From an uncultured bacterium (GTDB lineage Bacteria > Cyanobacteriota > Vampirovibrionia > Gastranaerophilales > Gastranaerophilaceae), in the NCBI GenBank assembly GCA_950022695.1, contig CATLLN010000002.1:512520-576519 (forward strand): a DNA stretch of 64,000 nucleotides, given 5' to 3'. The position numbers and the translations under genes were made by a program. Below, piece after piece: positions 16,251-24,884 of the stretch. The notes below the pieces were generated by a model that made no database searches, was not told the DNA's origin, and saw nothing but the letters and a program-made list of their open reading frames with translations. How positions within the stretch are numbered: the first letter of the stretch is position 1; the number at the start of each line of letters is the position of its first letter.

Positions 16251-17033
16251 AACAAATTTTTCAACAGCTTTCACAAATCCGTCATTTTCAACTGTATCAG
16301 TAATAAAATCCGCACACTCTTTTAATTCAGGAGTTCCATTTCCCATAGCAACACCTATTCCGCCTGCTTGAACTAAATCAATGTCGTTATTTTGATCACC
16401 AATTGTTAAAACTTCTTCAGGTTTTAACCCCCACATGTCACACAAATACTGAACTCCAAGTGATTTTTTTGCTTCGCCTGAACATATTTCGCAAAAATAC
16501 GGAGTGGATTTTACAATATATAAATCAGGATAAGATTTTTTCAGTTCATTAACCCAGCCTGTAACTTTTTCAGCATCTTTTAAATCAATTGCAAGAATTT
16601 TATTAACATCTTTTATTTCTAAGTCATCAAAGTTACAAACGGTATAATCTATGTGTTTGCCATCTGTGTAAAATTTGATAATTTCATTATCGTTTTCAAC
16701 ATACAATTTGTCATTAAGATAAAGATTTATATGAATATCATTTTCTCGAGCCCATTTAATCAGGCTTTTCGCGCAATCTGCCGATAATGTTTTTTGAAAA
16801 AGCGTTGTATTATCACAATCTTTAATAAGTGCGCCTTGATAAGAAATAACAGGCGTCCCAAGATTAAGTTCATCAGCAGCATGAATTGCAGAACTGTGCA
16901 TTCTGCCTGTTACAAGAACAACTTTAACCCCTGCATCTTTTAGTTTTTTCATACAAGCTTTAACTGCAGGGCTAAAACCTTTTCCCCACTCAAAAATTGT
17001 TCCGTCAATATCTGTTGCAATCATTTTAATCAT
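16242..17033 (-). CDS. Cof-type HAD-superfamily hydrolase
   Basis: 263 residues. HAD phosphatases of the Cof/YidA group act on sugar phosphates and cofactors such as pyridoxal phosphate. Motif I is ATDIDGTIF, motif II VLVTGRM, the cap domain spans about residues 85-185, motif III contains the conserved Lys in KKSLGVQYL, and motif IV is TIGDQNNDIDLV followed by GVAMGNG. All catalytic residues are present. ATG at 17033 is chosen since it overlaps the Nudix stop (ATGATTAA) and is preceded by AAGGG, implying translational coupling. The substrate is not predictable. Confidence 0.9.
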   Translation of the reverse strand: MIKMIATDIDGTIFEWGKGFSPAVKACMKKLKDAGVKVVLVTGRMHSSAIHAADELNLGTPVISYQGALIKDCDNTTLFQKTLSADCAKSLIKWARENDIHINLYLNDKLYVENDNEIIKFYTDGKHIDYTVCNFDDLEIKDVNKILAIDLKDAEKVTGWVNELKKSYPDLYIVKSTPYFCEICSGEAKKSLGVQYLCDMWGLKPEEVLTIGDQNNDIDLVQAGGIGVAMGNGTPELKECADFITDTVENDGFVKAVEKFVLK

Positions 17034-17568
17034 TTTTATAACCCTTACAAAAAGCACGGCTTAAAGCACAAATTGTTTTCGCATCATTGATTTCACCGTT
17101 TTGAATCATATCAAACACATCTTTTAAATTGTATTCACAGCATTTTAAGATTTCGCCTTCATCAGGATGTTCTCCTACAAATTCTAAATCTTTTGCTAAA
17201 TACAAATACAATTTTTCGGTGCAAATTCCAGGTGTCGTATTGATATAACCTAAAGATTTCCAAACTTTTGCCCTGTATCCAGTTTCTTCTTCAAGCTCAC
17301 GTTTACAGGCTTCATTTGGATCCTCACCGATTTCAAGTTTACCTGCCGGAAGCTCTAAATTCACGTGTTTTAAAGGATAGCGGTACTGTTTTACAAGTAA
17401 GATTATATCAGAATCCTTAAGTGCTGCAACAACCACACCGCCACTGTGAAGTATAACTTCACGAAAAGACTTATACCCATCTGCGACTTCTACATCGTCT
17501 TTTAAGACAGTAACAACTTTTCCTTCATATACGACCTTAGAATTAAGCGTTTTCTCTTCAAAATTCAT
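17026..17568 (-). CDS. Nudix hydrolase, ADP-ribose pyrophosphatase type
   Basis: 180 residues. The Nudix box GKLEIGEDPNEACKRELEEE plus TGY matches GX5EX7REUXEEXGU with all catalytic Glu/Arg residues. The N-terminal strand region (LNSKVVYEGKVVTVLKDDVE) and LVKQYRYPL are typical of the ADP-ribose pyrophosphatase (NudF/YqkG) subgroup, which clears free ADP-ribose. It precedes and overlaps the Cof-type phosphatase by 8 bases, forming a two-gene housekeeping operon. Upstream, TATGAT lies 11 bases before the ATG and no strong Shine-Dalgarno is seen, so its leader is very short. Confidence 0.9.
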   Translation of the reverse strand: MNFEEKTLNSKVVYEGKVVTVLKDDVEVADGYKSFREVILHSGGVVVAALKDSDIILLVKQYRYPLKHVNLELPAGKLEIGEDPNEACKRELEEETGYRAKVWKSLGYINTTPGICTEKLYLYLAKDLEFVGEHPDEGEILKCCEYNLKDVFDMIQNGEINDAKTICALSRAFCKGYKND

Positions 17569-17707
17569 AAGGTAATTGTATCATAGGGATAAATATTTTT
17601 TCAAGTATTTGAATACCCATACTATACAACCTAAGCCTCGCAGAGCGCATATAATTAGTCAAATCTGAAGAAAATCGGTAGGAATGATGCCCCGTCCGGC
17701 CGAGGAC

Positions 17708-19129
17708 TTAGAACCTAAAATCCCGTTCACCTTGAGAAATTTTTTCAAGATTTTTTTCAACAAGTTCTGCCATTTTTTTATTTTCAAAAATTTCAAGCTC
17801 GTTTTGGATAAGTTTTTCTCCAACTGCGCGGGTTTGTTCAGATGCGTAATCCTCAAGATATTCTTTTAAAGTCATAATCGCATTTGGATGGCAGAAATTA
17901 TGAATCTGCTGTTCTTTACAAATTTCCATAAACCTATCACCCACACGCCCTTCACGATAGCAGGCTGTACAAAAACTCGGTACATATCCAAGCTCCATAA
18001 GCCATTTTAAAACCTCATCAAGTGATCTTCTGTCTTCTATTTCAAATTGTGCTGTATCTTCTTCTGTTTCATCTTCAGGATGCGCATAACCACCTACAGA
18101 TGTTTTTGAACCGCCGCTTATTTGTGAAATTCCAAGTTCTAAAACGCGCTCACGGCATTTTTTAGATTCTCGTGTAGAAATAATCATACCGGTATAAGGG
18201 ACAGCAATTCTTATACAGGCAACAATTTTTGCAAAAGTATCATCATCAATTCCGTTATCAAATGCAGTCGGATCAATATCGTCGGCACGTCTTATACGCG
18301 GCACTGAAATCGTATGAGGTCCCACTCCAAACACCGCTTCTAAATGTTCAGCATGCATTAATAGCGCAGAAAACTCATACCGGTAAAGTTCTAAGCCAAA
18401 CAAAACTCCGAGTCCGACATCATCAATCCCGCCTTGCATAGCCCTATCCATGGCTTCTGTATGATAATTGTAATTATGCTTTGGACCTGTCGGGTGAAGC
18501 TTTTCATAAGATTCTTTATTATAAGTTTCCTGAAAAAGAATATATGTACCGATTCCGGCTTCTTTAAGTTTTCTGTAATTTTCAACTGTAGTTGCGGCGA
18601 TATTTACATTTGCACGTCTGATTGCACCGTTTTTATGGTGAATTGAATAAATTGTTTCAAGCGATTCCAAAACGTACTCAATAGGATTGTTTACAGGGTC
18701 TTCACCTGTTTCAATAGCAAGACGTTTATGCCCCATATCTTGAAGTGCGATAACTTCTTCCCTAATTTCATCCTGAGTCATTTTTTTACGCGGAATATGA
18801 GTATTTTTCGCATGATAAGGGCAATAAACACAACCGTTTACACAGTAATTTGACAAATACAAAGGCGCAAAAAGCACAATTCTGTTTCCATAATAATCCT
18901 GCTTAATTTTTTTAGCAAGCTCAAAAATCTCTTGATTTTTTTCTTCTATTTCACAATCCAATAAAACTGCCGCTTCACGGTGTGTTAACCCTTTGCCAAG
19001 ACGGGCTTTTTGAAGAATTTTATCAATAAGTTCAACATTATTCTTATTTTCTAACGCATATTGAACTGATGCAAGAACTTCCTCGTGATTTATAAATTCT
19101 TCGGCTTTATTAGATTTTGGATTGTACAT
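17708..19129 (-). CDS. hydG: [FeFe]-hydrogenase H-cluster radical SAM maturase HydG
   Basis: HydG is a tyrosine lyase that supplies the CO and CN ligands of the H-cluster. The 473-residue protein has the radical-SAM motif CVNGCVYC (Cys96, 100, 103), the barrel stretches LAIETGEDP and VGPHTISVPRIRR, a ThiH-like C-terminal domain and the second-cluster cysteines in SFCTACYREGRVGDRFMEIC. Size is as usual. ATG at 19129 was chosen as AGAGGG stands 5 bases upstream; a longer frame to 19222 would overlap glmU. It lies 20 bases after glmU, so probably shares its transcript. Together with hydF it indicates a functional [FeFe] hydrogenase elsewhere in the genome. Confidence 0.95.
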   Translation of the reverse strand: MYNPKSNKAEEFINHEEVLASVQYALENKNNVELIDKILQKARLGKGLTHREAAVLLDCEIEEKNQEIFELAKKIKQDYYGNRIVLFAPLYLSNYCVNGCVYCPYHAKNTHIPRKKMTQDEIREEVIALQDMGHKRLAIETGEDPVNNPIEYVLESLETIYSIHHKNGAIRRANVNIAATTVENYRKLKEAGIGTYILFQETYNKESYEKLHPTGPKHNYNYHTEAMDRAMQGGIDDVGLGVLFGLELYRYEFSALLMHAEHLEAVFGVGPHTISVPRIRRADDIDPTAFDNGIDDDTFAKIVACIRIAVPYTGMIISTRESKKCRERVLELGISQISGGSKTSVGGYAHPEDETEEDTAQFEIEDRRSLDEVLKWLMELGYVPSFCTACYREGRVGDRFMEICKEQQIHNFCHPNAIMTLKEYLEDYASEQTRAVGEKLIQNELEIFENKKMAELVEKNLEKISQGERDFRF

Positions 19130-19149
19130 TTTTACCCTCTGTTTAAATT

Positions 19150-20433
19150 TTATTTGCCTAGCTGTTTTTTTACCCAGTTTTCTAAAACTTTTAATGGCGA
19201 ACGTGTAATTGCAAGTGACCATGCCGGAACATTTTTTGTAATAATTCCGCCGGCACCGACATTTGCACCTTCATCTATCGCTACAGGTGCAACAAGAACA
19301 GAATTTGAACCGATTTTAACATTATCACCAATAACAGTTTTTGATTTAGCTTTTGTAAGCGGATTGTAATTTGCGGTAATAGTTCCTGCACCAATGTTTA
19401 CTCCTTCGCCAAGCTCGGCATCACCGATATATGAAAGATGACCGACATTTGTATTTGAAGATATTTTTGCTTTTTTAACTTCAACAAAATTGCCGACTTT
19501 AACATTATCACAAACCTCAACACCACCTCTTAAATGCGCACAAGGCCCGATTTTACAATTTTTACCGATGACATTTTTACCCTCAATGTAAGTTGCAGGA
19601 TAAATAATAGTATCTTGCCCAATTTGGGTGTCTTCACTAATCCAGGTAGAATCCGGATCAACAATTGTAACTCCTTCTTCCATATAATGTTCCAAATTAC
19701 GGCGATTCATCATTTTAGCGGCTTCTGCAAGGTTCAAACGTGAATTGATACCATAAATTTCATCACTGTTTTGTAAAATATAAGCATTTACATTTAAATT
19801 CTGAGCCTTACCCCATGAAACAATATCTGTTAAATAATATTCTCCTTGGGCGTTATTGCTTTTTAATTGACCGAAAGCTGACTTTATTTTGCCCCAATTT
19901 AAACAATAAATCCCCGCATTAACTTCTTTTACTGCCTTTTGTTCAGGTGTTGCATCTTTTTCTTCAACAATACACTTTAAAGAATTATCAGATTCTCTAA
20001 TAATACGACCATAATTTGCAGGGTTATCAAAAATAGTACTCATCACAGTTAAATCCGAGTTTTGGGATTTATGAAATTCTATAAATTCTTTTAATGTTTC
20101 TTCTTTGACAAGCGGAGTATCACCGCAAAGAATTAATACAAGTCCGTCATAATTTTCAAGTTCCGGACAAACCATAGAAACAGCATGCCCTGTACCTAAT
20201 TGAGGTGATTGAAGAACTGTTTTTGCATTATCATAATTATTTTTCACAAAGTTTTCAACATCCTGTGCGTGGTGTCCAACAATTACAAATTCTTCCGATA
20301 CAAAGTTTTTAACATTATCTAAAACATACCCCAAAAGAGTTTTACCCATAATTTCATGCAAAACCTTAGGTGTAGAAACAGATTTCATTCTTGTTCCCTT
20401 ACCCGCTGCAAGAATAACGGCTTTTATATCCAT
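19150..20433 (-). CDS. glmU: Bifunctional UDP-N-acetylglucosamine pyrophosphorylase / glucosamine-1-phosphate acetyltransferase
   Basis: Makes UDP-GlcNAc for peptidoglycan and surface glycans. The N-terminal uridyltransferase domain (about 1-230) has the signature AVILAAGKGTRMKS and LCGDTPL; the C-terminal left-handed beta-helix (about 250-427) has NVGHLSYIGDAELGEGVNIG and AGTITANYNP with the acetyltransferase active-site His/Tyr/Asn. At 427 residues it is somewhat shorter than the 450-460 usual, with a reduced C-terminal tail, but both active sites are present. The ATG at 20433 follows GGGAG; an extension to 20478 adds a charged peptide with no homology. Confidence 0.96.
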   Translation of the reverse strand: MDIKAVILAAGKGTRMKSVSTPKVLHEIMGKTLLGYVLDNVKNFVSEEFVIVGHHAQDVENFVKNNYDNAKTVLQSPQLGTGHAVSMVCPELENYDGLVLILCGDTPLVKEETLKEFIEFHKSQNSDLTVMSTIFDNPANYGRIIRESDNSLKCIVEEKDATPEQKAVKEVNAGIYCLNWGKIKSAFGQLKSNNAQGEYYLTDIVSWGKAQNLNVNAYILQNSDEIYGINSRLNLAEAAKMMNRRNLEHYMEEGVTIVDPDSTWISEDTQIGQDTIIYPATYIEGKNVIGKNCKIGPCAHLRGGVEVCDNVKVGNFVEVKKAKISSNTNVGHLSYIGDAELGEGVNIGAGTITANYNPLTKAKSKTVIGDNVKIGSNSVLVAPVAIDEGANVGAGGIITKNVPAWSLAITRSPLKVLENWVKKQLGK

Positions 20434-20503
20434 TTGATTTTCTCCCTTATTATTACTTCTATTTTTAATATCGCGCAAATATAACCGTCATGCAAATGTT
20501 TTA

Positions 20504-20731
20504 TTAAATATTTATATTAGAATCCATTAAATCAGATAAATCGACTTCCAAAATTTCAGATAAATGTTTCACATACAAAAGAGTAGGATTCGTAAGTCCG
20601 CGTTCAACTTTGCTATAGTAGCTTTTATCAATATTTAAGCTATTTGCAACATCATCTTGAGATAACTTTTTAATACTGCGTAAAATCTTAAGCTTTAACC
20701 CTAATCTAATCAAAAAATCTTTATCATCCAT
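20504..20731 (-). CDS. XRE-family HTH regulator divergent from a pilin-like gene
   Basis: 75 residues, essentially one helix-turn-helix domain (residues 8-65: LSQDDVANSLNIDKSYYSKV, then ERGLTNPTL). Proteins of this type are small repressors that bind operators as dimers. It is divergent from the pilin-like gene at 20826, with 94 bp between them holding GCTTATA repeats (20769, 20789) exactly 20 bp apart. The start codon has no Shine-Dalgarno; TAAAAT lies exactly 6 bases before ATG and TTGTTT 17 bases before that, fitting leaderless expression. The same XRE/pilin layout occurs at 36384 and 42322. Confidence 0.8.
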   Translation of the reverse strand: MDDKDFLIRLGLKLKILRSIKKLSQDDVANSLNIDKSYYSKVERGLTNPTLLYVKHLSEILEVDLSDLMDSNINI

Positions 20732-20768
20732 CTTTTTATTTTATGCATTTGACTTTTTTAAAACAATA

Positions 20769-20795
20769 GCTTATATTAATATTTATATGCTTATA
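20769..20795. promoter_or_regulatory. Putative operator: two GCTTATA direct repeats
   Basis: GCTTATA at 20769-20775 and 20789-20795, 20 bp apart start to start (two helical turns), between divergent XRE and pilin genes. Confidence 0.35.
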
Positions 20796-20825
20796 AACTA
20801 TTAACTGAGAGGATAGTGTGAATTT

Positions 20826-21563
20826 ATGGATAATAAACAAAATCGAAGAACAAATAAAGAGCTTCTTCATTTTGCTCAGAGTAACAAAAATGTAAAATCA
20901 GGTTTTACATTAGCAGAAGTACTCATAACCCTAGGCATTATCGGTGTTGTTGCTGCAATGACAATACCCGGGTTAATGACACATTTTCAGCAGGAACAAA
21001 CCGTTACTAAACTAAAAAAAGCACTATCCGTTATAAATCAAGCATACAGACTTTCATACGATGATGTCGGAGAACCTGAGAACGCGCTTAAATTAGGAGC
21101 AGATGAATATTTCAAAACATATTGGGCTCCATATATTAAAATTTTATCGTATTGTAAAAAACCCGAAGATTGCGGTTATAATTCAAATTATCCTTGGAAA
21201 TATATTAATGGTCAAAAATTTGATTCAGCTCTTATTTTTCCAAATACCAGAACAACATTTTATTCTATGGATGGTATTTTATATTCCATTTTTACAACAG
21301 GAGGAGACCTTAAAACACCTCTTTATGATATAAATGTTGATATTAATGGCGGAGCTGGACCTAATAAAGTTGGACGTGATGTATTTATGTTCACAAGGGT
21401 TCAAGAAGACGGAGGTGGGGTAAGACCTAAAGGATACAACCTTTCCGATAGTGATCTAAAAAAACATTGTTCTAAATCAAACAGATCTGCCGGTTCAGTA
21501 TATTGCGCAGAACGAATCCGACGCGCAGGCTGGAAAATCGATAATAGTTACCCTTGGAAATAA
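20826..21563 (+). CDS. Type IV pilin-like / pseudopilin protein
   Basis: 245 residues. A class III signal (prepilin) motif SGFTLAEVLITLGIIGVVAA begins the hydrophobic helix; PilD-type processing would cut between Gly and Phe, leaving an unusually long 26-residue charged leader. The Glu5 of mature pilins is present (FTLAE). The soluble domain contains four or more Cys, including SYCKKPEDCGYNSNYPWKY and KKHCSKSNRSAGSVYCAERI, likely forming disulfides, and a VDINGGAGPNKVGRDVF stretch also seen in the pilin at 42758 (VDINGFKEGPNRMGYDLF). It is probably displayed on the surface or is a minor pilin / type II secretion pseudopilin. A divergent XRE gene probably regulates it. Confidence 0.88.
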   Translation: MDNKQNRRTNKELLHFAQSNKNVKSGFTLAEVLITLGIIGVVAAMTIPGLMTHFQQEQTVTKLKKALSVINQAYRLSYDDVGEPENALKLGADEYFKTYWAPYIKILSYCKKPEDCGYNSNYPWKYINGQKFDSALIFPNTRTTFYSMDGILYSIFTTGGDLKTPLYDINVDINGGAGPNKVGRDVFMFTRVQEDGGGVRPKGYNLSDSDLKKHCSKSNRSAGSVYCAERIRRAGWKIDNSYPWK

Positions 21564-21636
21564 TAGTTAAGTATTTTTCAGCCTGCTACCTTGCGGAGCT
21601 GAGCTGTTGCAATAACTTGGTAATAATTATCAAATA

Positions 21637-22167
21637 TTACGAAACAGTGATTTCACGCATTCCAACATTTGTAACAAGAATATCATCGCAAACACAGGTT
21701 AACATATACTCATCTTCAAGTATTGCAGAATACGAAGATTTCACCATACTGTTAAGCTTAATTTCAGCTTCGTGAAGTGTCCAGAATCTGTAAAAACCTT
21801 CCTTTGTAATATTTTCATCCATACAATCATAACGCTTCATGATTTTCTTATAATCTCGCGGACGCATAAATTCTACATCAACACCAATATTACGATTATT
21901 AAACGCCGCAAGTACAATGTTATTTGAATGGGAAATACTAAAACATATTTCTTTTGATTTAAAGAAAGGTTTTCTGTTTTGGTATTCAATTTCAGTATTT
22001 TTCACATCATAAAAATGTTTTGCAACATATTTTATCAAATATATTCCGCACAAATGCTCTAAATATTTTTCATCAGACACATATTTTCGCCCGTCAGAAA
22101 ACTTCTCAAGTTCCTCGCGGTTTAATGATTTTAAAAATTCATCTTTTTTTAAGTAGTAAATCTCCAT
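21637..22167 (-). CDS. 4'-phosphopantetheinyl transferase, Sfp/HetI type
   Basis: Transfers phosphopantetheine from CoA to acyl or peptidyl carrier proteins. The 176-residue protein has the expected motifs: CFSISHSNN, GVDVEF with the Mg-binding Asp/Glu, and FWTLHEAEIK (the WxxKEAxxK motif with His instead of the first Lys). It is shorter than typical Sfp (about 220 residues), lacking part of the N-terminal half. The ATG at 22167 follows AAGGTG; a frame extension to 22230 would read through a dispersed repeat. It is the last gene of a beta-lactamase-like - ldpA - sfp operon. With no carrier-protein gene here, its substrate is unknown. Confidence 0.85.
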   Translation of the reverse strand: MEIYYLKKDEFLKSLNREELEKFSDGRKYVSDEKYLEHLCGIYLIKYVAKHFYDVKNTEIEYQNRKPFFKSKEICFSISHSNNIVLAAFNNRNIGVDVEFMRPRDYKKIMKRYDCMDENITKEGFYRFWTLHEAEIKLNSMVKSSYSAILEDEYMLTCVCDDILVTNVGMREITVS

Positions 22168-22190
22168 TTTCACCTTCTTTTTGCTTGTAT

Positions 22191-22222
22191 CCCCTCTCTG
22201 AAGAAGAGGGTTAGGGTGATGG
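22191..22222 (-). repeat. CCCTC/GAGGG dispersed repeat, copy 2 (before sfp gene)
   Basis: On the plus strand CCCCTCTCTGAAGAAGAGGG then TTAGGGTGATGG. CCCCTCT pairs imperfectly with AGAGGG. It lies between ldpA and the sfp-type gene, with the reverse orientation relative to its gene compared with the other three copies. Confidence 0.55.
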
Positions 22223-22223
22223 T

Positions 22224-23168
22224 TTAACATATTACCGTGTCAACAAGCGGTTTTGCCACATCAAGTGCATCTTTTAAGACATTCGGATTTTTCCAAAAAT
22301 CACTGCGTTCAATATATCTTTTAACAATTTTTCGGGCATAAGAGCCAACAGCAACCCCGCAGTATGAAATTTCGCACATTTTAGCAAGTTCTGTTGTTTT
22401 ACCGTTTGTTCCGCCTGACAACATAATATATACAGGTAATTTCTCATTCTGAACGATTTCTGCTGTTGCTACTGCCTGCAAAGTAGATTTGTAATTATCT
22501 TCCCCGCCGCTCATCGGGAAGCCGTCAGCCTGAATTATTGTTGTATAAGGCTTTCTATCTTTTGTCATTTCCTTTATTCGTTTCACAAGTGTTTCATCAC
22601 TTAATTTCCCGCGGCTTGTGCAAATACTCAAAATTCCTTCATAGTTATCATTAATATATTTCCATTTTGAAGCAATTTCTTCTTCATTCAGCCCCATTGC
22701 GTGAAATTCAATGCAATCAATACCCTTATCTACAATTGATGGTAATACTTCATCAAGATTTTTTTCTTCTGAAACATAGGATATTGCAGCACGTGAACAT
22801 ACTTTCCAGCATCTTCCGCAGCCTATACATTTGATTTTTTTAACTTTTGCATAATGTATCGCTCCTTGAGGACAAACAGCTTCGCAAGAACCACAGTTAA
22901 CACATCTTTCATAATCAATTACAGCTTTATTCACGTGTGGATCATTTTTTATCCCGACACTAACACATAAATATGCATCATAAACTTTTGCAAGTTCTAA
23001 AGCTTCGCGCGCAGCTGAAATAACCTCTTCATTTGCAGATAAATCAAAAAATCTACAACCTGCAATAGCATAAACATAAACAAGACGTTTTATTTCTTCA
23101 ACATCTTCGTTGCCCGCTCCACATACTAATTTAAAACAATGATTGGTATCAAGTAACTCTTTTAACAT
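22224..23168 (-). CDS. ldpA: LdpA-like 4Fe-4S protein
   Basis: 314 residues. The N-terminus (CFKLVCGAGNEDVEEIKRL, YAIAGCRFFDLSANEEVI) and the C-terminal region with GGEDNYKSTLQA and GTNGKTTELAKM match my recollection of cyanobacterial LdpA, a redox-responsive iron-sulfur protein feeding light/quinone state to the circadian clock. Between them are two ferredoxin-type 4Fe-4S sites: CVNCGSCEAVCPQGAI and CIGCGRCWKVCSRAAI. In this apparently non-photosynthetic genome, with no kai gene in view, a different redox role is likely. The start codon overlaps the stop of the beta-lactamase-like gene (TAATG), so they are coupled. Fe-S assignment is sure; LdpA naming is probable. Confidence 0.75.
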   Translation of the reverse strand: MLKELLDTNHCFKLVCGAGNEDVEEIKRLVYVYAIAGCRFFDLSANEEVISAAREALELAKVYDAYLCVSVGIKNDPHVNKAVIDYERCVNCGSCEAVCPQGAIHYAKVKKIKCIGCGRCWKVCSRAAISYVSEEKNLDEVLPSIVDKGIDCIEFHAMGLNEEEIASKWKYINDNYEGILSICTSRGKLSDETLVKRIKEMTKDRKPYTTIIQADGFPMSGGEDNYKSTLQAVATAEIVQNEKLPVYIMLSGGTNGKTTELAKMCEISYCGVAVGSYARKIVKRYIERSDFWKNPNVLKDALDVAKPLVDTVIC

Positions 23169-24370
23169 TATTTCACCATATAGTTATAAATAATTTCTGA
23201 AGCGTGCACAATAAAATCTTTTCCAGCAACAGAATTATGAGGACGATTCGCAAGAATTACAACGATATATTTTTTTCCGTTCGGTGCAATTACAATTCCG
23301 GCATCCCCGAGCATTGTACCGATATCACCTGTTTTATGTAAAAATACAGATCCAGCACCAAGTCCTGCCTGAATTAGTCGGTTATTATGAACATGACCCA
23401 TATAATTAAGTATTCTGCTTCTGGATGATTCTGTTAAAAATTTGTCGTTTTCATCAATATTATAGAGCATTTGAGCCATATCACGGGCAGTTGTACGGTT
23501 TGTTCCTGTTAAATCAGGAAGCCAAGTCTGAACAGTTGTATTCTTTAATCCCCAATCCCTTATGGATTGGTTAACATCTGTCATTGAACCAACCTTTGAA
23601 ATAAGCATATTTGTTGCCGAATTATCTGATTCTGTAATCATAAGTTCTGCAAGCTTATCAATTGTATACTCGGAATTTCGCGCCTTAAACTGCATACTGC
23701 CTGAACCCTCAGTTCTATAGTATTCAGTTAAAAGCATTGTATCATCTAATGAAAACTGTCCGGCTTCAATTGATTTAAATACATCAATCAATACAGGAAT
23801 TTTAATTATACTTGCAGTTGCATAACTTTTTGATGCATTTATGTCAATATAATTTCCTGTTTCATAATCCCAAACATAAACTGCCGGTTTAACAGAAGCG
23901 TATTCCTCCATAAGATTCATTAGCTCTCGTTTCAAAACAGGCATACTTACATTTTCATTTATAGAAATCATTTGAGCTTTTTTCTTTGATGCTGAGAAAT
24001 TAAAACCGCGTTTACCCAAAAACCAACTGTTAGACAAATAATTGTATGTCGGAAAACTAATATCATACATATCAGCTTTAACAGCTTTATAAGGAGTAGG
24101 ATTAAACATTGCACCGGTTATATGCTTAAATGAATACGGCATAGCACAAAACATTACAAACCAAAGCACAGATAAAGAAATTAAAAAATGAAAAAGGTTT
24201 CTTTTTTTAGCTTTTTTTCTTTTTGGTCTGTTTACCTCTCTTAATGTTCCGTATCTTTCTGTTTTGGAATTATACCGTGAATAACCGTAATCAGCACGAG
24301 ATTGTCTGAAAGTTAATATTTCTGCAGATTCTTTATATACTTGCCTATGCGAATTTGCTAATTTCGGCAT
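23168..24370 (-). CDS. Membrane-anchored class A beta-lactamase-like serine hydrolase
   Basis: 400 residues. A basic cytosolic N-terminus (1-57) is followed by one membrane helix (about 58-78) and an extracytoplasmic penicillin-recognising domain: SxxK in ATASIIKIP (Ser187, Lys190), SDN (248-250) and HKTGD (346-349). The omega-loop region reads TWLPDLTG (284-290), so the Glu166 that deacylates class A enzymes is not at its usual place; the protein may bind rather than hydrolyse beta-lactams, or act as a peptidase. ATG at 24370 chosen for GAGAGGAAAT upstream; a TTG at 24385 is weaker. First gene of an operon with ldpA and an sfp-type gene. Confidence 0.85.
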   Translation of the reverse strand: MPKLANSHRQVYKESAEILTFRQSRADYGYSRYNSKTERYGTLREVNRPKRKKAKKRNLFHFLISLSVLWFVMFCAMPYSFKHITGAMFNPTPYKAVKADMYDISFPTYNYLSNSWFLGKRGFNFSASKKKAQMISINENVSMPVLKRELMNLMEEYASVKPAVYVWDYETGNYIDINASKSYATASIIKIPVLIDVFKSIEAGQFSLDDTMLLTEYYRTEGSGSMQFKARNSEYTIDKLAELMITESDNSATNMLISKVGSMTDVNQSIRDWGLKNTTVQTWLPDLTGTNRTTARDMAQMLYNIDENDKFLTESSRSRILNYMGHVHNNRLIQAGLGAGSVFLHKTGDIGTMLGDAGIVIAPNGKKYIVVILANRPHNSVAGKDFIVHASEIIYNYMVK

Positions 24371-24550
24371 TAATTTCCTCTCCAATATTATTTTCTATTT
24401 TACCTTATTTAAACTTATCAGGCAACTAATTTACATAATAAGAATGTGCACATTGTAAACAAATGTTACAAAAAACATACTTGTTGAAATAAGACAATTC
24501 TAAAAAACTTTATATAGAAGAGAGAACTTTTAAAATAAGGAGACGAGATT

Positions 24551-24880
24551 ATGGCATTTTTAGCATTAGCAAGTCAAAAAAGTTTAATGAGCTTGCAAAA
24601 AAACTTTTTACAATTTCAGTATTTATCAATTATGAATCAAATTCATTACGCAAGTTCCCAAATGACAGCAATTCAAAGAGAATACGCAAGCTCTGATGCA
24701 GATTGTACAGAAGATGCTGATTACATTTACTATGAAGATTTGAGTAACCAATTAGAAACAGAAAAAGAGTCTATTGACTCGCAATTAACAGCTATCGAAA
24801 ACGAAATTTCAGGCTTGAAAACACTTGTAAACAACAATATCAAATCAAGCTGTACTTTGAACCTGTTAGGTGGTTCATAG
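24551..24880 (+). CDS. Uncharacterised coiled-coil protein
   Basis: 109 residues. Helical throughout: N-terminal ALASQKSLMSLQKNFLQFQY and MNQIHYASSQMTAIQREYA, then an acidic break (SSDADCTEDADYIYYED) and a C-terminal coiled coil (LETEKESIDSQLTAIENEIS). The first half resembles the N-terminus of the 575-residue protein at 39628 (SQ..L......K..FQ...L ... I..EY), suggesting a shared export or assembly module like those at flagellin- or hook-type N-termini; this is a visual comparison. No signal peptide. Strong AAGGAGACGAG site. It converges on folD with a 4-base gap. Confidence 0.65.
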   Translation: MAFLALASQKSLMSLQKNFLQFQYLSIMNQIHYASSQMTAIQREYASSDADCTEDADYIYYEDLSNQLETEKESIDSQLTAIENEISGLKTLVNNNIKSSCTLNLLGGS

Positions 24881-24884
24881 TAAA

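Noticed and set aside
17569-17707. Possible small RNA or gene between the Nudix gene and hydG
   Set aside because: No ribosome binding site, hairpin with T-run or conserved motif was found; only a slightly GC-rich patch near 17690.
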